Of a stretch of DNA of 64,000 bases, positions 15,893 to 24,930 are shown piece by piece. The DNA is from an uncultured Alphaproteobacteria bacterium (GTDB taxonomy: Bacteria; Pseudomonadota; Alphaproteobacteria; RF32; CAG-239). Each line of letters begins with the position of its first letter. The first letter of the stretch is position 1. The notes below the pieces were generated by a model. That model saw only the letters and a program-made list of their open reading frames with translations. It was not told the origin of the DNA and ran no database searches. The DNA lies in NCBI GenBank assembly GCA_944391505.1, contig CALXTV010000002.1, positions 89,787 through 153,786 of the forward strand, given 5' to 3'. The position numbers were made by a program, and so were the translations under genes.

Positions 15893-18151
15893 CTAGGTCA
15901 TACGGGTAAGTTCGTCCAGCATTTCGTCGGCCGTGGTAATAATCTTTGTTGCCGCCGAATAAGCGCGCTGAGTCACAATCATGTTTGAGAACTCTGTGGC
16001 CAGGTCGACGTTGGAAGATTCCACGGAGTAAGCCGTAATTTCGCCGGCGCCGTTGGTTCCTGCCTGTCTCAGCATTGCCTGGCCGGACGCATCGGTTTCA
16101 ATCCAGGTATTGCCGGTCAGAGCTTCCATGCCGTTGGCATTTGCAAAAGTTGCCAGAGGCAGAATGGCAATCGGGCGGGTTTCGCCGTTGTCAAACAGAG
16201 CGGTAACGACACCGTCTTCGCTGATGCTGACGCCGGTATAGCTGCCGAACTTGGCTCCGTCCTGATTGATGTAGTTGGTCAGGAAGTCGCCGGACAGATT
16301 GGTCAGACCGTCATTGGTTCCGACATTACCCATATCAAGGGTAATTCTGGTTCCATTGTCCGGGTCGCCATCCATGTTCTGCGCACCATTTGCCCATTCA
16401 ATAGCCATTTCGTCAACATAGAAGTATTTAGGCGTACCATCGGCGTTAAATCTGACAGCCGGAACAACCGCACCCTCCTCAACTTCGGTACCGTTAACCG
16501 TAAACTGGTTGGCCAGCGTAGCGGTCGTATTCTGAATCGACTTCCACCCGTTGGTTACCGAATCTCTTACCACGCCGGAGATGGCTGTTCCCAAATCCGT
16601 CGTATCAATATCAATATCGCCTCCAGTCGACGTCGGCAAAATTTCCAGCGAAGAGCCGCTGACAACAAAACGGGAAGGTTCGGTTGCGGTTATGTTAAGT
16701 TTGTTGCCGAAAATGCTCATCATGCTGGCAACATCAACTTTTGCGCCGCTGATGGCATCGGCAATGTTGACATAATAGTCACCGGCACCAGGATCATCCG
16801 GCGTATCGGTATTGACAAAGTGGTATGTCTTGCCGTCCAGCGTAATCGTGTGGTTCAGATAATCAGCCGCCGTCGTTGACGTAAAATCAATGCGAGCCGT
16901 ATTTTTAATATCGCTGTCAATTGCCTGAATGGTAAAGATTCCCGTCGGAATACCGGTATCCTGTGCCGGATTGGATGCGCTCTGGACACAGGCCAACGTT
17001 TTGCTGGCATCAATGGTCAGTTCGGCACCGGCAACAGACTGGACAATCTGAATGGTGCTGCCGTCGGCGGTAAAACGGTTGGCCGAAGGCATATTGTTTT
17101 TAATCGCGGTTTCAAAGGCCTGCGCAAAATCGCTGGTGGTGATAATGCCGTTTGTAATGTCTACGGCAATATATTTGTTTGTTGCATCGCCGACCGGAAT
17201 GGTTGCCGTACCGTTGGTAAAAATAAAATGATAATTCACATTAGTGCCGGCATCGCTAATGGTAATGCTTGAACCGTTTTCGGGAATTTTGGTAAATTCA
17301 AGCTGACCTGCCGCGTAGTAAACGTCCTGTGCCGTATCCGCCGCTGTTTCTCTGCCGCCGTATAACGTTACGCTGGAAGCGCCGCTCGGAACAGAGGCGC
17401 CCATCGACCAGCCGTTGGAGCTGGTTTTGGTATATTCCAGGCTCATGTTGCTGGCGTTGCCGAGGCTATCATAAATCAGCGCCGAAACTTTGCGTTTGCC
17501 GCCGGCTGCGGCATTGGTCGGATCATAAATCGGATCAGAAGACGGCAGGTTGGCACCAAGACTAATCTGATGCGTCGGAGTTGCCGTACCACCGATGTTT
17601 GCCAAATTAACCGGGCGCAGGTTGGTTCCATCAATAATGTTATCATTGATATAAACGGTATTTCCGGCTGAATCGTAATAGGCTTTCATATATTTGATGC
17701 CATTGACATCGACAACCGTCGCATTGGCATTGCCGTCCCAGGGCAGCAAGGACCAGGCCTGAGCATAATAACCGCCGGTATTTTTCAGATAACCGTTTTC
17801 ATCAACGGAAAAGCTTCCGGCACGGGTATAAGCCCACAAATCACCCTCGCCCGGGTTGGCCGCCTGATTGACGACAAAGAAGCCGGAACCACTGATGGCA
17901 ACATCGGTCGAGTTGGAAGTTGCGGACAACAGACCCTGCGCACTAACACTCTGCTTCGGCGCGGACTGAACACCGCCCGGAGAATATAAGCTGGAAGAGG
18001 CCTGTTTGGTTACCAGGGTTGAAAAGGCCACGTTCGTGCTTTTGTAACCCACGGTGTTGATATTGGCGATATTGTCGGAAATGGCGCCCATTGAACTGGA
18101 CTGGGAGGCCAGAGCCGAAATACCGGACTGCATTGCACCAAAAATACTCAT
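15893..18151 (-). CDS. flgE: Flagellar hook protein FlgE (long form)
   Basis: 752 residues, clearly longer than the 400-600 common in the family. The terminal D0/D1 regions are canonical: MSIFGAMQSGISALASQSSS and DNIANINTVGYKSTNVAFS at the start, VESSNVDLATEFSNMIVTQRAYSAATKIITTADEMLDE at the end. The extra length is in the central, surface-exposed domains, rich in Gly, Thr, Asp and Ser. FlgE polymerises into the hook. The gene follows flgD by 21 bases and is closed by a terminator. Confidence 0.96.
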   Translation of the reverse strand: MSIFGAMQSGISALASQSSSMGAISDNIANINTVGYKSTNVAFSTLVTKQASSSLYSPGGVQSAPKQSVSAQGLLSATSNSTDVAISGSGFFVVNQAANPGEGDLWAYTRAGSFSVDENGYLKNTGGYYAQAWSLLPWDGNANATVVDVNGIKYMKAYYDSAGNTVYINDNIIDGTNLRPVNLANIGGTATPTHQISLGANLPSSDPIYDPTNAAAGGKRKVSALIYDSLGNASNMSLEYTKTSSNGWSMGASVPSGASSVTLYGGRETAADTAQDVYYAAGQLEFTKIPENGSSITISDAGTNVNYHFIFTNGTATIPVGDATNKYIAVDITNGIITTSDFAQAFETAIKNNMPSANRFTADGSTIQIVQSVAGAELTIDASKTLACVQSASNPAQDTGIPTGIFTIQAIDSDIKNTARIDFTSTTAADYLNHTITLDGKTYHFVNTDTPDDPGAGDYYVNIADAISGAKVDVASMMSIFGNKLNITATEPSRFVVSGSSLEILPTSTGGDIDIDTTDLGTAISGVVRDSVTNGWKSIQNTTATLANQFTVNGTEVEEGAVVPAVRFNADGTPKYFYVDEMAIEWANGAQNMDGDPDNGTRITLDMGNVGTNDGLTNLSGDFLTNYINQDGAKFGSYTGVSISEDGVVTALFDNGETRPIAILPLATFANANGMEALTGNTWIETDASGQAMLRQAGTNGAGEITAYSVESSNVDLATEFSNMIVTQRAYSAATKIITTADEMLDELTRMT

Positions 18152-18172
18152 TTTTTCTCTCCTAAAGTTTTA

Positions 18173-19024
18173 TTAAAGCAAACCGAAAGCGGCGGCTCTC
18201 ACAGCCTCGCCCGCGGCCCGACCAAGAACAGCGGCTGCTGTTTCTAGAGCGCTGTCTTCATCGCCCCCTTCTTCCGGAGGGGTTGTATTTTCGTCATTAC
18301 CGCCGTCAGTTTCATCACCGTCTCCGGCAGTATTATCATCCGAATTGAAATAATCGTCGTTGCGGACAGTCAAGATATCGCCCAGACCTGCTGTTACAGC
18401 ATCGCCGAGGCCGACATAGACGCCAGAAGAATCACTGGCAACACCTGTAACGCGGCCAAATACCGTTGTTACGACACTGGCTGCGGTCTCGCCACTGGCA
18501 ACTTTGGTCGAAACCTCAATCTTATAGGCGCCGTCCTCTAACTGATTGCCGTTGGAATCCTTGCCGTCCCAAGTAAATTCATGAGTTCCGGAGGTAACTT
18601 TTCCCTGTTCGGAATAAACGATATTGCCGTTCATGTCCTTAACAACAATCGTCGTGCTGACAACATTTTTATCCAACGTGTAGGTTGCTTTGGCTTTTCC
18701 GCCTTCGAGCGGCATGACGTTGCCGAGGACCTGAGCAACTTTGCCGATATAAGATACGGCCTGAGCGCCGAGGTTGGCAATATTCATACTCAACAGACTG
18801 TCCAGCTTTTCATTGGTCTGGATGGCCTGCTCAACGCTGGAATACTGAACCAATTGATTAGTAAACTCGGCCGTATCCATCGGATCAAGCGGATCCTGAT
18901 ATTTTAACTGGGTGGTTAACAGGGTCAGAAAGGTGTTCATATCTGCCGACAGATTTTGAGAAGCCGTCTTGGTTGTTGACGTTCCCGTCTGCGTATAACC
19001 GTTTAATGCGTTTACGTCTGTCAT
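18173..19024 (-). CDS. flgD: Hook cap protein FlgD
   Basis: 283 residues. The N-terminal signature FLTLLTTQLKYQDPLDPMD, with TAEFTNQLVQYSSVEQAI, is typical of FlgD, the scaffold for hook assembly. An Ig-like domain follows (GNIVYSEQGKVTSGTHEFTWDGKDSNG, the usual FlgD_ig pattern). The last 60 residues are an unusual acidic tail (DDNTAGDGDETDGGNDEN) ending in an Ala-rich helix. It lies between fliK and flgE. Confidence 0.95.
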   Translation of the reverse strand: MTDVNALNGYTQTGTSTTKTASQNLSADMNTFLTLLTTQLKYQDPLDPMDTAEFTNQLVQYSSVEQAIQTNEKLDSLLSMNIANLGAQAVSYIGKVAQVLGNVMPLEGGKAKATYTLDKNVVSTTIVVKDMNGNIVYSEQGKVTSGTHEFTWDGKDSNGNQLEDGAYKIEVSTKVASGETAASVVTTVFGRVTGVASDSSGVYVGLGDAVTAGLGDILTVRNDDYFNSDDNTAGDGDETDGGNDENTTPPEEGGDEDSALETAAAVLGRAAGEAVRAAAFGLL

Positions 19025-19035
19025 TTTTTATCTCC

Positions 19036-20730
19036 CTAAACTCTGATATTAAGACCGGTTGTGCCATCCCAAGTCTGATTTTGGAAAGCCTCCGGCAAAA
19101 GATCATTGCTGGCTTCTTTTTCAAAGATATCACCGATAAAATTGCGCAGGCCGTTTTCTCTTTCCTGATTCTGATTGGCCTGATTTCCGTCTCTGAAGCT
19201 AAAACTCAGAGAACCTTCATCAGTCTGAAAGCCGGCATCGTTAAAAGCTTTTTCCAAAGTCTGCATTTCTTTTTGAAGGGCTTCCATAGTTTCGGGGCGG
19301 GTTGAAATGATATGCGCCTGCAGTTTGCCGTCTTTTCCGATCTGCATTTTTACTTCAATGTGGCCAAGGTCTTCCGGTTTGAGAGAAATGTCGATTTTAT
19401 CAATTCCCTTGACGGCCGATTTGGTAATATTGACCTTGACCTGCTCAACAACTTCCTTACTCATTCCCTTATAAACGTCACGGAAAGAAGCTTGACTGTT
19501 TTCGGCGGCATCCGCTTTGGCCGCGCGAACAAATTCACCGCCGGCCGCCGTTGCCGTTCCGAGATTAACGGAGTTGATGTCAGCTCCGGACGAAACCGGC
19601 GCTGCGACCGAAACCGCACTGCTTTCCGCAGCAGCCGGCGCGGCTGCATTAAATACCGGTGTCATGTTAAGGTTTTGATTGTTATTAGCCGCGGACATAT
19701 TTCCCTGTGATTGGAGATTATCCGCATTGGCCTGCGCCGAAACAACCGCCGGTTTGGAGGAAATGGTTACGGCCTCATCGACACTTTTAGCATCGGCAAG
19801 TAAATCTTTGGCGCTCAACTGGGCAATTTTTTCCTCACGAACGGAGACTTTTATGTTTGCCTTGTTTTCCTTACCGATAATTTCGGACAGTTTTGTTGCC
19901 TGATCTAAAATTTTTTCATCGGACAACTCATCAACAACATTTTGAATATCGGCATTTTTTCTGACAGTCTCTTCCCGAACCTGAGCTTTTACGGACTCCA
20001 TGTTCAAATCGACAGCATCTCCGTCTTCAACCGGAACAAAAGCACCGACATCAATTGCATCACCTGATTGAGGCTGCTGAGTCGTATTTACGGCATTGAG
20101 CGCACCAGTTTTTTCAATCAGAAAAACCGGCTCTCCATCTTGCGATGTCGACATCAAAACCTGTATCGTATCATCACCGGCAAGCTGCGCGGCAAGATCA
20201 GCACCGCTCATCTGCATAACTTCCCCGTTTTCAGGATTGAGAACGTTAATCAGTCCCATTGCCGATAAATCGGACGCAGAGACAAGCACAGCTCCGGCGC
20301 CGTTTTTAACAGCATCTACATCTTTCTGCGGAGCTTCGGCGTCTAGCGCTTCGACGGTTGCGGAATTTTCCGCCTCAGAGCGCGTCACATCTTCAACCTG
20401 TTGCTGGCGGACATCACCGGCGGGAACATTTATGGAATCGTCTCGCTCGTCCCCCGTCTTATTTTCAGCCTTACGATTTTCTTTTCTTGTCGGCTTTTCT
20501 TTCTTTTCCAACGCTGCTGCTTTGTCATCCGGGCGAGTTTCCTTCTTCTCCGTACGGTCATCCCTTGCCGAAGCTTCGGCGCGACTATCTTCACGAACCG
20601 CGACAGGTCTTTCTTCCGTTTCCCGATTCAATATCTGAGCAAAAGCATCGCTGCCGGTTCCGGAGCTTATGCCGATTTTACCGAAGTTCATCAAACTGGC
20701 CAACTGGCTTTTAATCTCATTTAATTCCAT
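19036..20730 (-). CDS. fliK: Flagellar hook-length control protein FliK
   Basis: 564 residues. The C-terminal Flg_hook domain is clear (ISLKPEDLGHIEVKMQIGKDGKLQAHIISTRPETMEALQ, then AFNDAGFQTDEGSLSFSF). The N-terminal 400 residues are the disordered, charged ruler region. FliK measures the hook and switches export specificity. It is first in a unit with flgD and flgE; gaps are about 11-21 bases. A sigma-54 promoter is seen at 20771-20788. Confidence 0.94.
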   Translation of the reverse strand: MELNEIKSQLASLMNFGKIGISSGTGSDAFAQILNRETEERPVAVREDSRAEASARDDRTEKKETRPDDKAAALEKKEKPTRKENRKAENKTGDERDDSINVPAGDVRQQQVEDVTRSEAENSATVEALDAEAPQKDVDAVKNGAGAVLVSASDLSAMGLINVLNPENGEVMQMSGADLAAQLAGDDTIQVLMSTSQDGEPVFLIEKTGALNAVNTTQQPQSGDAIDVGAFVPVEDGDAVDLNMESVKAQVREETVRKNADIQNVVDELSDEKILDQATKLSEIIGKENKANIKVSVREEKIAQLSAKDLLADAKSVDEAVTISSKPAVVSAQANADNLQSQGNMSAANNNQNLNMTPVFNAAAPAAAESSAVSVAAPVSSGADINSVNLGTATAAGGEFVRAAKADAAENSQASFRDVYKGMSKEVVEQVKVNITKSAVKGIDKIDISLKPEDLGHIEVKMQIGKDGKLQAHIISTRPETMEALQKEMQTLEKAFNDAGFQTDEGSLSFSFRDGNQANQNQERENGLRNFIGDIFEKEASNDLLPEAFQNQTWDGTTGLNIRV

Positions 20731-20770
20731 TGCAGAAAATCCTCAAACAAATTTCATTTAAGAATTTATA

Positions 20771-20788
20771 TGCAAAAGTCATGCCAAA
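20771..20788 (-). promoter_or_regulatory. Sigma-54 promoter of fliK-flgD-flgE
   Basis: The minus strand reads TTGGCATGACTTTTGCAT. This matches the -24/-12 consensus TGGCACG-N4-TTGC with exact GG-N10-GC spacing. It lies about 40 bases before the fliK start and just after the flaF terminator. FlbD, encoded in the next operon, is the obvious activator candidate. Confidence 0.85.
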
Positions 20789-20804
20789 TTTTAAACAGCT
20801 AATA

Positions 20805-20826
20805 AAAAACCCCGCGACTGCGGGGC
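20805..20826 (-). terminator. Terminator after flaF
   Basis: On the minus strand CCCCGC-AGT-CGCGGGG-like GC-rich stem (20811-20826) is followed by TTTTTTATT, a typical intrinsic terminator. Confidence 0.88.
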
Positions 20827-20845
20827 CTACAATCAGTCAAAAAGC

Positions 20846-21247
20846 TTACAAATCCGGATTTGCTTCCGCTTCATCGGTCTGCTTTCCGGCCAATCCGCGG
20901 GCAATATTCATATTTATATTAATAAGAACTCCGAGACCGTCCGGTGACGGTTCGGCCAAAACCTTCACCGTTCGCTGAAAAACGAACATCGCTAAATTGA
21001 TAATATTCTGGCGGACTTCCGGTGGCTGCGGACAATCGCTTTCCTGCATGGCGCTGGCAATAATCGTCCAGAGACGGCGGTTTTTATCAAGCGCTTCGGG
21101 AAGTTCGCTTTTTTTCTCTTCCCAGTGTTCTTTAATGAGATTCAGCGCCGAAGCCGTACGGATAAAAGCGCGGCTTTCAAGTTCATTTTGCCCCATCGAC
21201 GACACTTCATTTGCGGAATATTTCTGCGATTCGTTCATTTTTGCCAC
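20846..21247 (-). CDS. flaF: Flagellin synthesis regulator FlaF
   Basis: 133 residues. It matches the alphaproteobacterial FlaF pattern: an N-terminal helix, ALDKNRRLWTIIASAM, then PPEVRQNIINLAMFVFQRT and ININMNIARGL. In Caulobacter FlaF is needed for flagellin translation and acts opposite to FlbT. In many alphaproteobacteria flaF and flbT are adjacent; here flbT is about 21 kb away, beside the flagellins. It is a single-gene unit with its own terminator, divergent from the solute-binding gene. Confidence 0.88.
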   Translation of the reverse strand: MAKMNESQKYSANEVSSMGQNELESRAFIRTASALNLIKEHWEEKKSELPEALDKNRRLWTIIASAMQESDCPQPPEVRQNIINLAMFVFQRTVKVLAEPSPDGLGVLININMNIARGLAGKQTDEAEANPDL

Positions 21248-21353
21248 TCTAGAAATAATTTTGAATTAAAGTCTTTTTAAATAAATTTAGTTAAATTATG
21301 GTTATATTTTAGAATAGATTTTACGATAATACAATTTTTTTATGGCGGTCTTC

Positions 21354-22298
21354 ATGATAAAAATTGCAAAGAAAATGTTTTTTCTCTTTTTGACATTCGT
21401 TCTGCTTTCTGAAACGGCCACAGCGCAAATGGTGGAGATGAAAAAGGAAAAAAACCGGACAAAGGAAGAACTTAAGGTTACGGCCTTTCTGGATTATCCG
21501 CCTTTCGGGCATTATGCCGAACCGCCCTATCCGAGCAGTTTTACCAGCATTTTCAAACCCATTATCGAGGACTATGCTAAAAAACAGAATTTTGAAGTAA
21601 CCTATGTTCTTTCTCCAAACTATTCTACTCTGGTTCGCGATGTTCGACGAGGCGAAATCGACATGTTGCTCGGCATGTACCACGAAACCGCCATGTATAT
21701 GGGGTTGGAATATGTTTTTCCGGCCGCGGTCAATAACCCGATTGTCGCCATTATGTTGCCCGGGAGAATTCACGAAGTAAAATCCCGCGCTGACCTGAAA
21801 AAGCTGCGCGGCGCCATGAGCACCCATGAGCATCTGAGTGATTTTGTCGCGCAGGAGCTTAAACAATACAACGTTAAAAAGTTTGAAAAAAGTCTTGATA
21901 TGTATGAACGTCTGTTCGCCGGACAAATCGATTATATTATCGGCAGCCGTTATTTCAGCATGATCGAGGCCATGAAACTCGGCATTTACAACAAGGTCAG
22001 TTTTTCCAAACAGGCTATCTGGAATATGCCGCTGTTTATTGGAATATCAAAAACGTCGTTTCACAAAAAATTCCTTTCCCGGACATTTGCCGCTCTGATG
22101 GAGGACCCCAGGACAACCAAACGCATTGAGCAAATTCTGATAGATACCATTAAAAAAATCGAAAAGGAAACAGAAGGCGTTGTGCCGCCGACATTCAGCA
22201 GCGACAAAAAGCTTTCCGACATTGACGACGTTACCGTTGACGAGCAACCAAATACCATGATTATGATTTTGGCACCCGGACAGCGAAAAAGCAGATAA
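21354..22298 (+). CDS. Periplasmic solute-binding protein (family 3-like)
   Basis: About 314 residues from the ATG at 21354; an in-frame ATG lies 12 bases earlier. A signal peptide is clear (KKMFFLFLTFVLLSETATA, cut after TATA). The mature part resembles amino-acid-type SBP_bac_3 proteins (VTAFLDYPPFGHY near the start, then VRRGEIDMLLGMYHETAMYMGLEYVFP and QIDYIIGSRYFSM). No ABC permease or ATPase gene is adjacent. It could be an orphan binding protein or a sensor input; the ligand is unknown. The gene is divergent from flaF. Confidence 0.78.
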   Translation: MIKIAKKMFFLFLTFVLLSETATAQMVEMKKEKNRTKEELKVTAFLDYPPFGHYAEPPYPSSFTSIFKPIIEDYAKKQNFEVTYVLSPNYSTLVRDVRRGEIDMLLGMYHETAMYMGLEYVFPAAVNNPIVAIMLPGRIHEVKSRADLKKLRGAMSTHEHLSDFVAQELKQYNVKKFEKSLDMYERLFAGQIDYIIGSRYFSMIEAMKLGIYNKVSFSKQAIWNMPLFIGISKTSFHKKFLSRTFAALMEDPRTTKRIEQILIDTIKKIEKETEGVVPPTFSSDKKLSDIDDVTVDEQPNTMIMILAPGQRKSR

Positions 22299-22381
22299 AT
22301 AAACATCGTCATCTTGACCTTTGGACTGTTATTGTTTAAATATATATTGAAACTTTAACTTTAATAAGACGGCTGAAATTA

Positions 22382-23047
22382 ATGGTACTTCTCATTCATC
22401 ATCCCGTTTCGGCGGCTTCGCGTAAAATCCGGATTATTATGGCGGAAAAAAGGATGCTTTTTGTCCTTAAAGAAGAAGCTCCGTGGAATCCGTCACAAGA
22501 TTTGTTTAAGCTTAATCCTTCGGGAGAGCTTCCTGTCTTTGTTTTTGATGGCAACGTCATTGCCGGAAATTATGCCGTGACAGAGTTTCTGGAAGAAGTT
22601 AACCGGGAAATCCGACTGATGCCGGATGATCCCCTGAAAAAAGCAGAGGTTCGGCGTCTGATAGAATGGTTTGACGTTAAGTTTCTCAGAGAGGTTAACC
22701 GCAATATCGTCTACGAAAAAGTATACAAAAGATTCGGCTCCGGCAACCCTCCAGACTCGAAAATTCTGAAAACTGGTGTCAACAACCTTAATTTTCATCT
22801 TGAATATATTGACTGGCTGGCCGAACGTCGCAATTATCTGGCCGGCGACGATTTTTCATTGGCCGATATTACGGCTGCCGCTCATTTGTCGGTTATCGAT
22901 TATCTGGGCGATGTTCCGTGGGACGGTTATAAAAACGCTAAGCTGTGGTATTCAAAGATAAAATCGCGGCCGAGTTTTAAAGAAATTTTGAAAGACAGCA
23001 TCAAGGGCATTCTTCCGGCCAAACATTATGCAAATCTGGACTTTTGA
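22382..23047 (+). CDS. fzlA: FtsZ-binding GST-like protein FzlA
   Basis: 221 residues with a glutathione S-transferase fold: an N-terminal thioredoxin-like domain (LIHHPVSAASRKIRIIMAEK) and a helical C-terminal domain (EVRRLIEWFDVKFLREVNRNIVYEKVYK, DFSLADITAAAHLSVIDYLGDVPW). The C-terminal end PAKHYANLDF matches the conserved FzlA tail, which is needed for FtsZ-linked function. FzlA curves FtsZ filaments and is needed for constriction in Caulobacter. The motif WFDxKFxxEV also fits FzlA as I recall it. It is followed closely by a lipoprotein gene. Confidence 0.85.
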   Translation: MVLLIHHPVSAASRKIRIIMAEKRMLFVLKEEAPWNPSQDLFKLNPSGELPVFVFDGNVIAGNYAVTEFLEEVNREIRLMPDDPLKKAEVRRLIEWFDVKFLREVNRNIVYEKVYKRFGSGNPPDSKILKTGVNNLNFHLEYIDWLAERRNYLAGDDFSLADITAAAHLSVIDYLGDVPWDGYKNAKLWYSKIKSRPSFKEILKDSIKGILPAKHYANLDF

Positions 23048-23048
23048 G

Positions 23049-23513
23049 ATGAAAAAAATTTATGTTTCGCTGATTTCCGCATTTTTGTTTTCCTCCTGCA
23101 CCCTTTTTCAGGACGGTGACGGTCAGGTCATTTATCATTGGGAAAGGGAAAACACCGGCGTTCAGAAATTTGCCCGGGATCATTCGGAATGTATGCGGGA
23201 AGCCGAAGATTTTAAACTCCTGCCTGACGTGCGGATGTGGTTTTTTTCCGAAGAAGTCAAAATGAATATCCGAGCCGACTGGCATTCGGAAAAAGGCATT
23301 TGGGCTAGTTATGTTCCTTATCCCGGTGCTATGCCGGTGGTGGTTAACAGCCTGCGCAACGATTCCGACTCCAGCCCGAAGAAATACCGACTATGTATGG
23401 AAGACCGCGGCTACTGGCACAGAACCTACAACCTGCCGAGCGTGACCAACATTTATGTTTATCGTCCGCAAAGCGTGCTGCAAGATGACCCGATTAACCG
23501 CGGAGCTTACTAA
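23049..23513 (+). CDS. Small lipoprotein, unknown function
   Basis: About 154 residues from the ATG at 23049, two bases after the fzlA stop. A lipoprotein signal is present (KKIYVSLISAFLFSSC, lipobox FSSC), so it is anchored by Cys. The mature part has conserved-looking Trp, Tyr and Cys residues (DHSECMREAEDF, YRLCMEDRGYWHRTYN). Not recognised. Cotranscription with fzlA suggests an envelope role at division, which is inference only. It converges with the efflux operon. Confidence 0.75.
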   Translation: MKKIYVSLISAFLFSSCTLFQDGDGQVIYHWERENTGVQKFARDHSECMREAEDFKLLPDVRMWFFSEEVKMNIRADWHSEKGIWASYVPYPGAMPVVVNSLRNDSDSSPKKYRLCMEDRGYWHRTYNLPSVTNIYVYRPQSVLQDDPINRGAY

Positions 23514-23514
23514 A

Positions 23515-24930
23515 TCAGTACACAGCAGGTTCAAAACCACCGCCTATTGCCTTGTAATAGGCAATGATATTTTGATAAATCGCACCGTTACCGGCGGCCA
23601 GTTCGTTCTGCGCCTGCAGAAGTTTTTGTTCGGCATCGAGCAAATCACCGAACTCTATCAATCCCTGACGGTATTTCGCCAGCGTATATTTATGGACGTA
23701 CCGCATATTTTCTTCCGCCTTATAATCGGCCTGATTTTTCCGGTATTCATTCTGTACGGCGGTCATGCTGTCCTTAATTTCGCCGACGGCGGTTAATACC
23801 GTCTGTTTATACAGTTCAACATATTCGGCCTTGGTTTCCTTTTGCAACTCAACGTTATTAACCAGTTCGCCCCAATGAAAAACGGGCAGCGTCAGTGCCG
23901 GCGACCAGCTAAACGCTTCGCTTGACGGCGTGAACAACTGCGTGCCGCGAATGGACTGATAGCCGAACATGGCCGAAACGCTTATGTCTGGGAACAGCGC
24001 GGCGACCGCCTGTCCGATTTTGGCATTCTGCGCAATCAACTGCTGCTCGGCGGCACGGACATCCGGACGGGCGCGAACAACCCGGGAGGGAATGTTGAAC
24101 ATGGCGTCGATGTCAAAGTCAAAACGGCGGGAAACCAAATTATCGGTCACAGGTTCCAGTTTTACCGACAAATGTCCGGGGAGAACACCGGTCAATATGG
24201 CCAGGGCATTGGACGAAGCCGAAATCTGCTGCTCCAACGCCGGAATCAGACTTTGCGTCGTTTCTACGGCATAATAGGCCTGATTGAGCGCAATATCGTC
24301 GGTCAGACCGGCACGATATTTTTCGGCGACCAGCTCGGCAATATCCTGCTGCAGCCGCAGATTTTCGCGGGAAATGCGAAGTTGTTCCTGAGCCGTACGC
24401 AAACCAATGTAAGTATCGGCTATTTCGGCCACCAGCGACACCCGGACATTGTCCAAATCTGCCGCAGCAGCCTTGAACAAAGCCTGTGCCGCCTCGCTCT
24501 GCCGTCGTCCGCCGCCCCAAATGTCCAGCTCCCAGCTTGCGTCAAGACCGGTCTGATAATAGTTGTTTTTTAATTCATAACCGATGTTTTTGCCGGGTTT
24601 GTCATATTTAAAGGCGCCGGAAGCGTTAAGAACCGGAAGGTAATCGGCTTTGGCAATGTTCAGGCTGGCTCTGGCTTCGCGCAGCCGGCGTATGGCCGCG
24701 GCAACGTTCGGACTGTCTCGCAGACCGCAGGCAATCAGATAATTGAGCGTCTGATCATTAAACTGCCGGTACCAATCGGAGGGAATAACCCGCCCGGTCG
24801 TATCTTTGAGGCCGAGCGAATCGGCAATCTGTTTTTCGGGCAGAAAACCGGGCGCTCGGTAGTCGGGTCCGACCGTACAGGACGACAACAATATCATGGA
24901 CGAAAACACAAGCAGGCTATTTTTTCTCAT
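23515..24930 (-). CDS. Outer-membrane efflux lipoprotein (NodT/OprM type)
   Basis: About 471 residues from the ATG at 24930, which has a GGAGG site 8 bases upstream and overlaps the end of the RND gene by 14 bases. A lipobox LLSSC is followed by TVGPDYRAP, the usual start of NodT-type outer-membrane factors. Two TolC-like repeats are visible ([47 protein letters not shown]). It forms the outer-membrane duct of the tripartite pump. It is the last gene of the operon. Confidence 0.93.
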   Translation of the reverse strand: MRKNSLLVFSSMILLSSCTVGPDYRAPGFLPEKQIADSLGLKDTTGRVIPSDWYRQFNDQTLNYLIACGLRDSPNVAAAIRRLREARASLNIAKADYLPVLNASGAFKYDKPGKNIGYELKNNYYQTGLDASWELDIWGGGRRQSEAAQALFKAAAADLDNVRVSLVAEIADTYIGLRTAQEQLRISRENLRLQQDIAELVAEKYRAGLTDDIALNQAYYAVETTQSLIPALEQQISASSNALAILTGVLPGHLSVKLEPVTDNLVSRRFDFDIDAMFNIPSRVVRARPDVRAAEQQLIAQNAKIGQAVAALFPDISVSAMFGYQSIRGTQLFTPSSEAFSWSPALTLPVFHWGELVNNVELQKETKAEYVELYKQTVLTAVGEIKDSMTAVQNEYRKNQADYKAEENMRYVHKYTLAKYRQGLIEFGDLLDAEQKLLQAQNELAAGNGAIYQNIIAYYKAIGGGFEPAVY

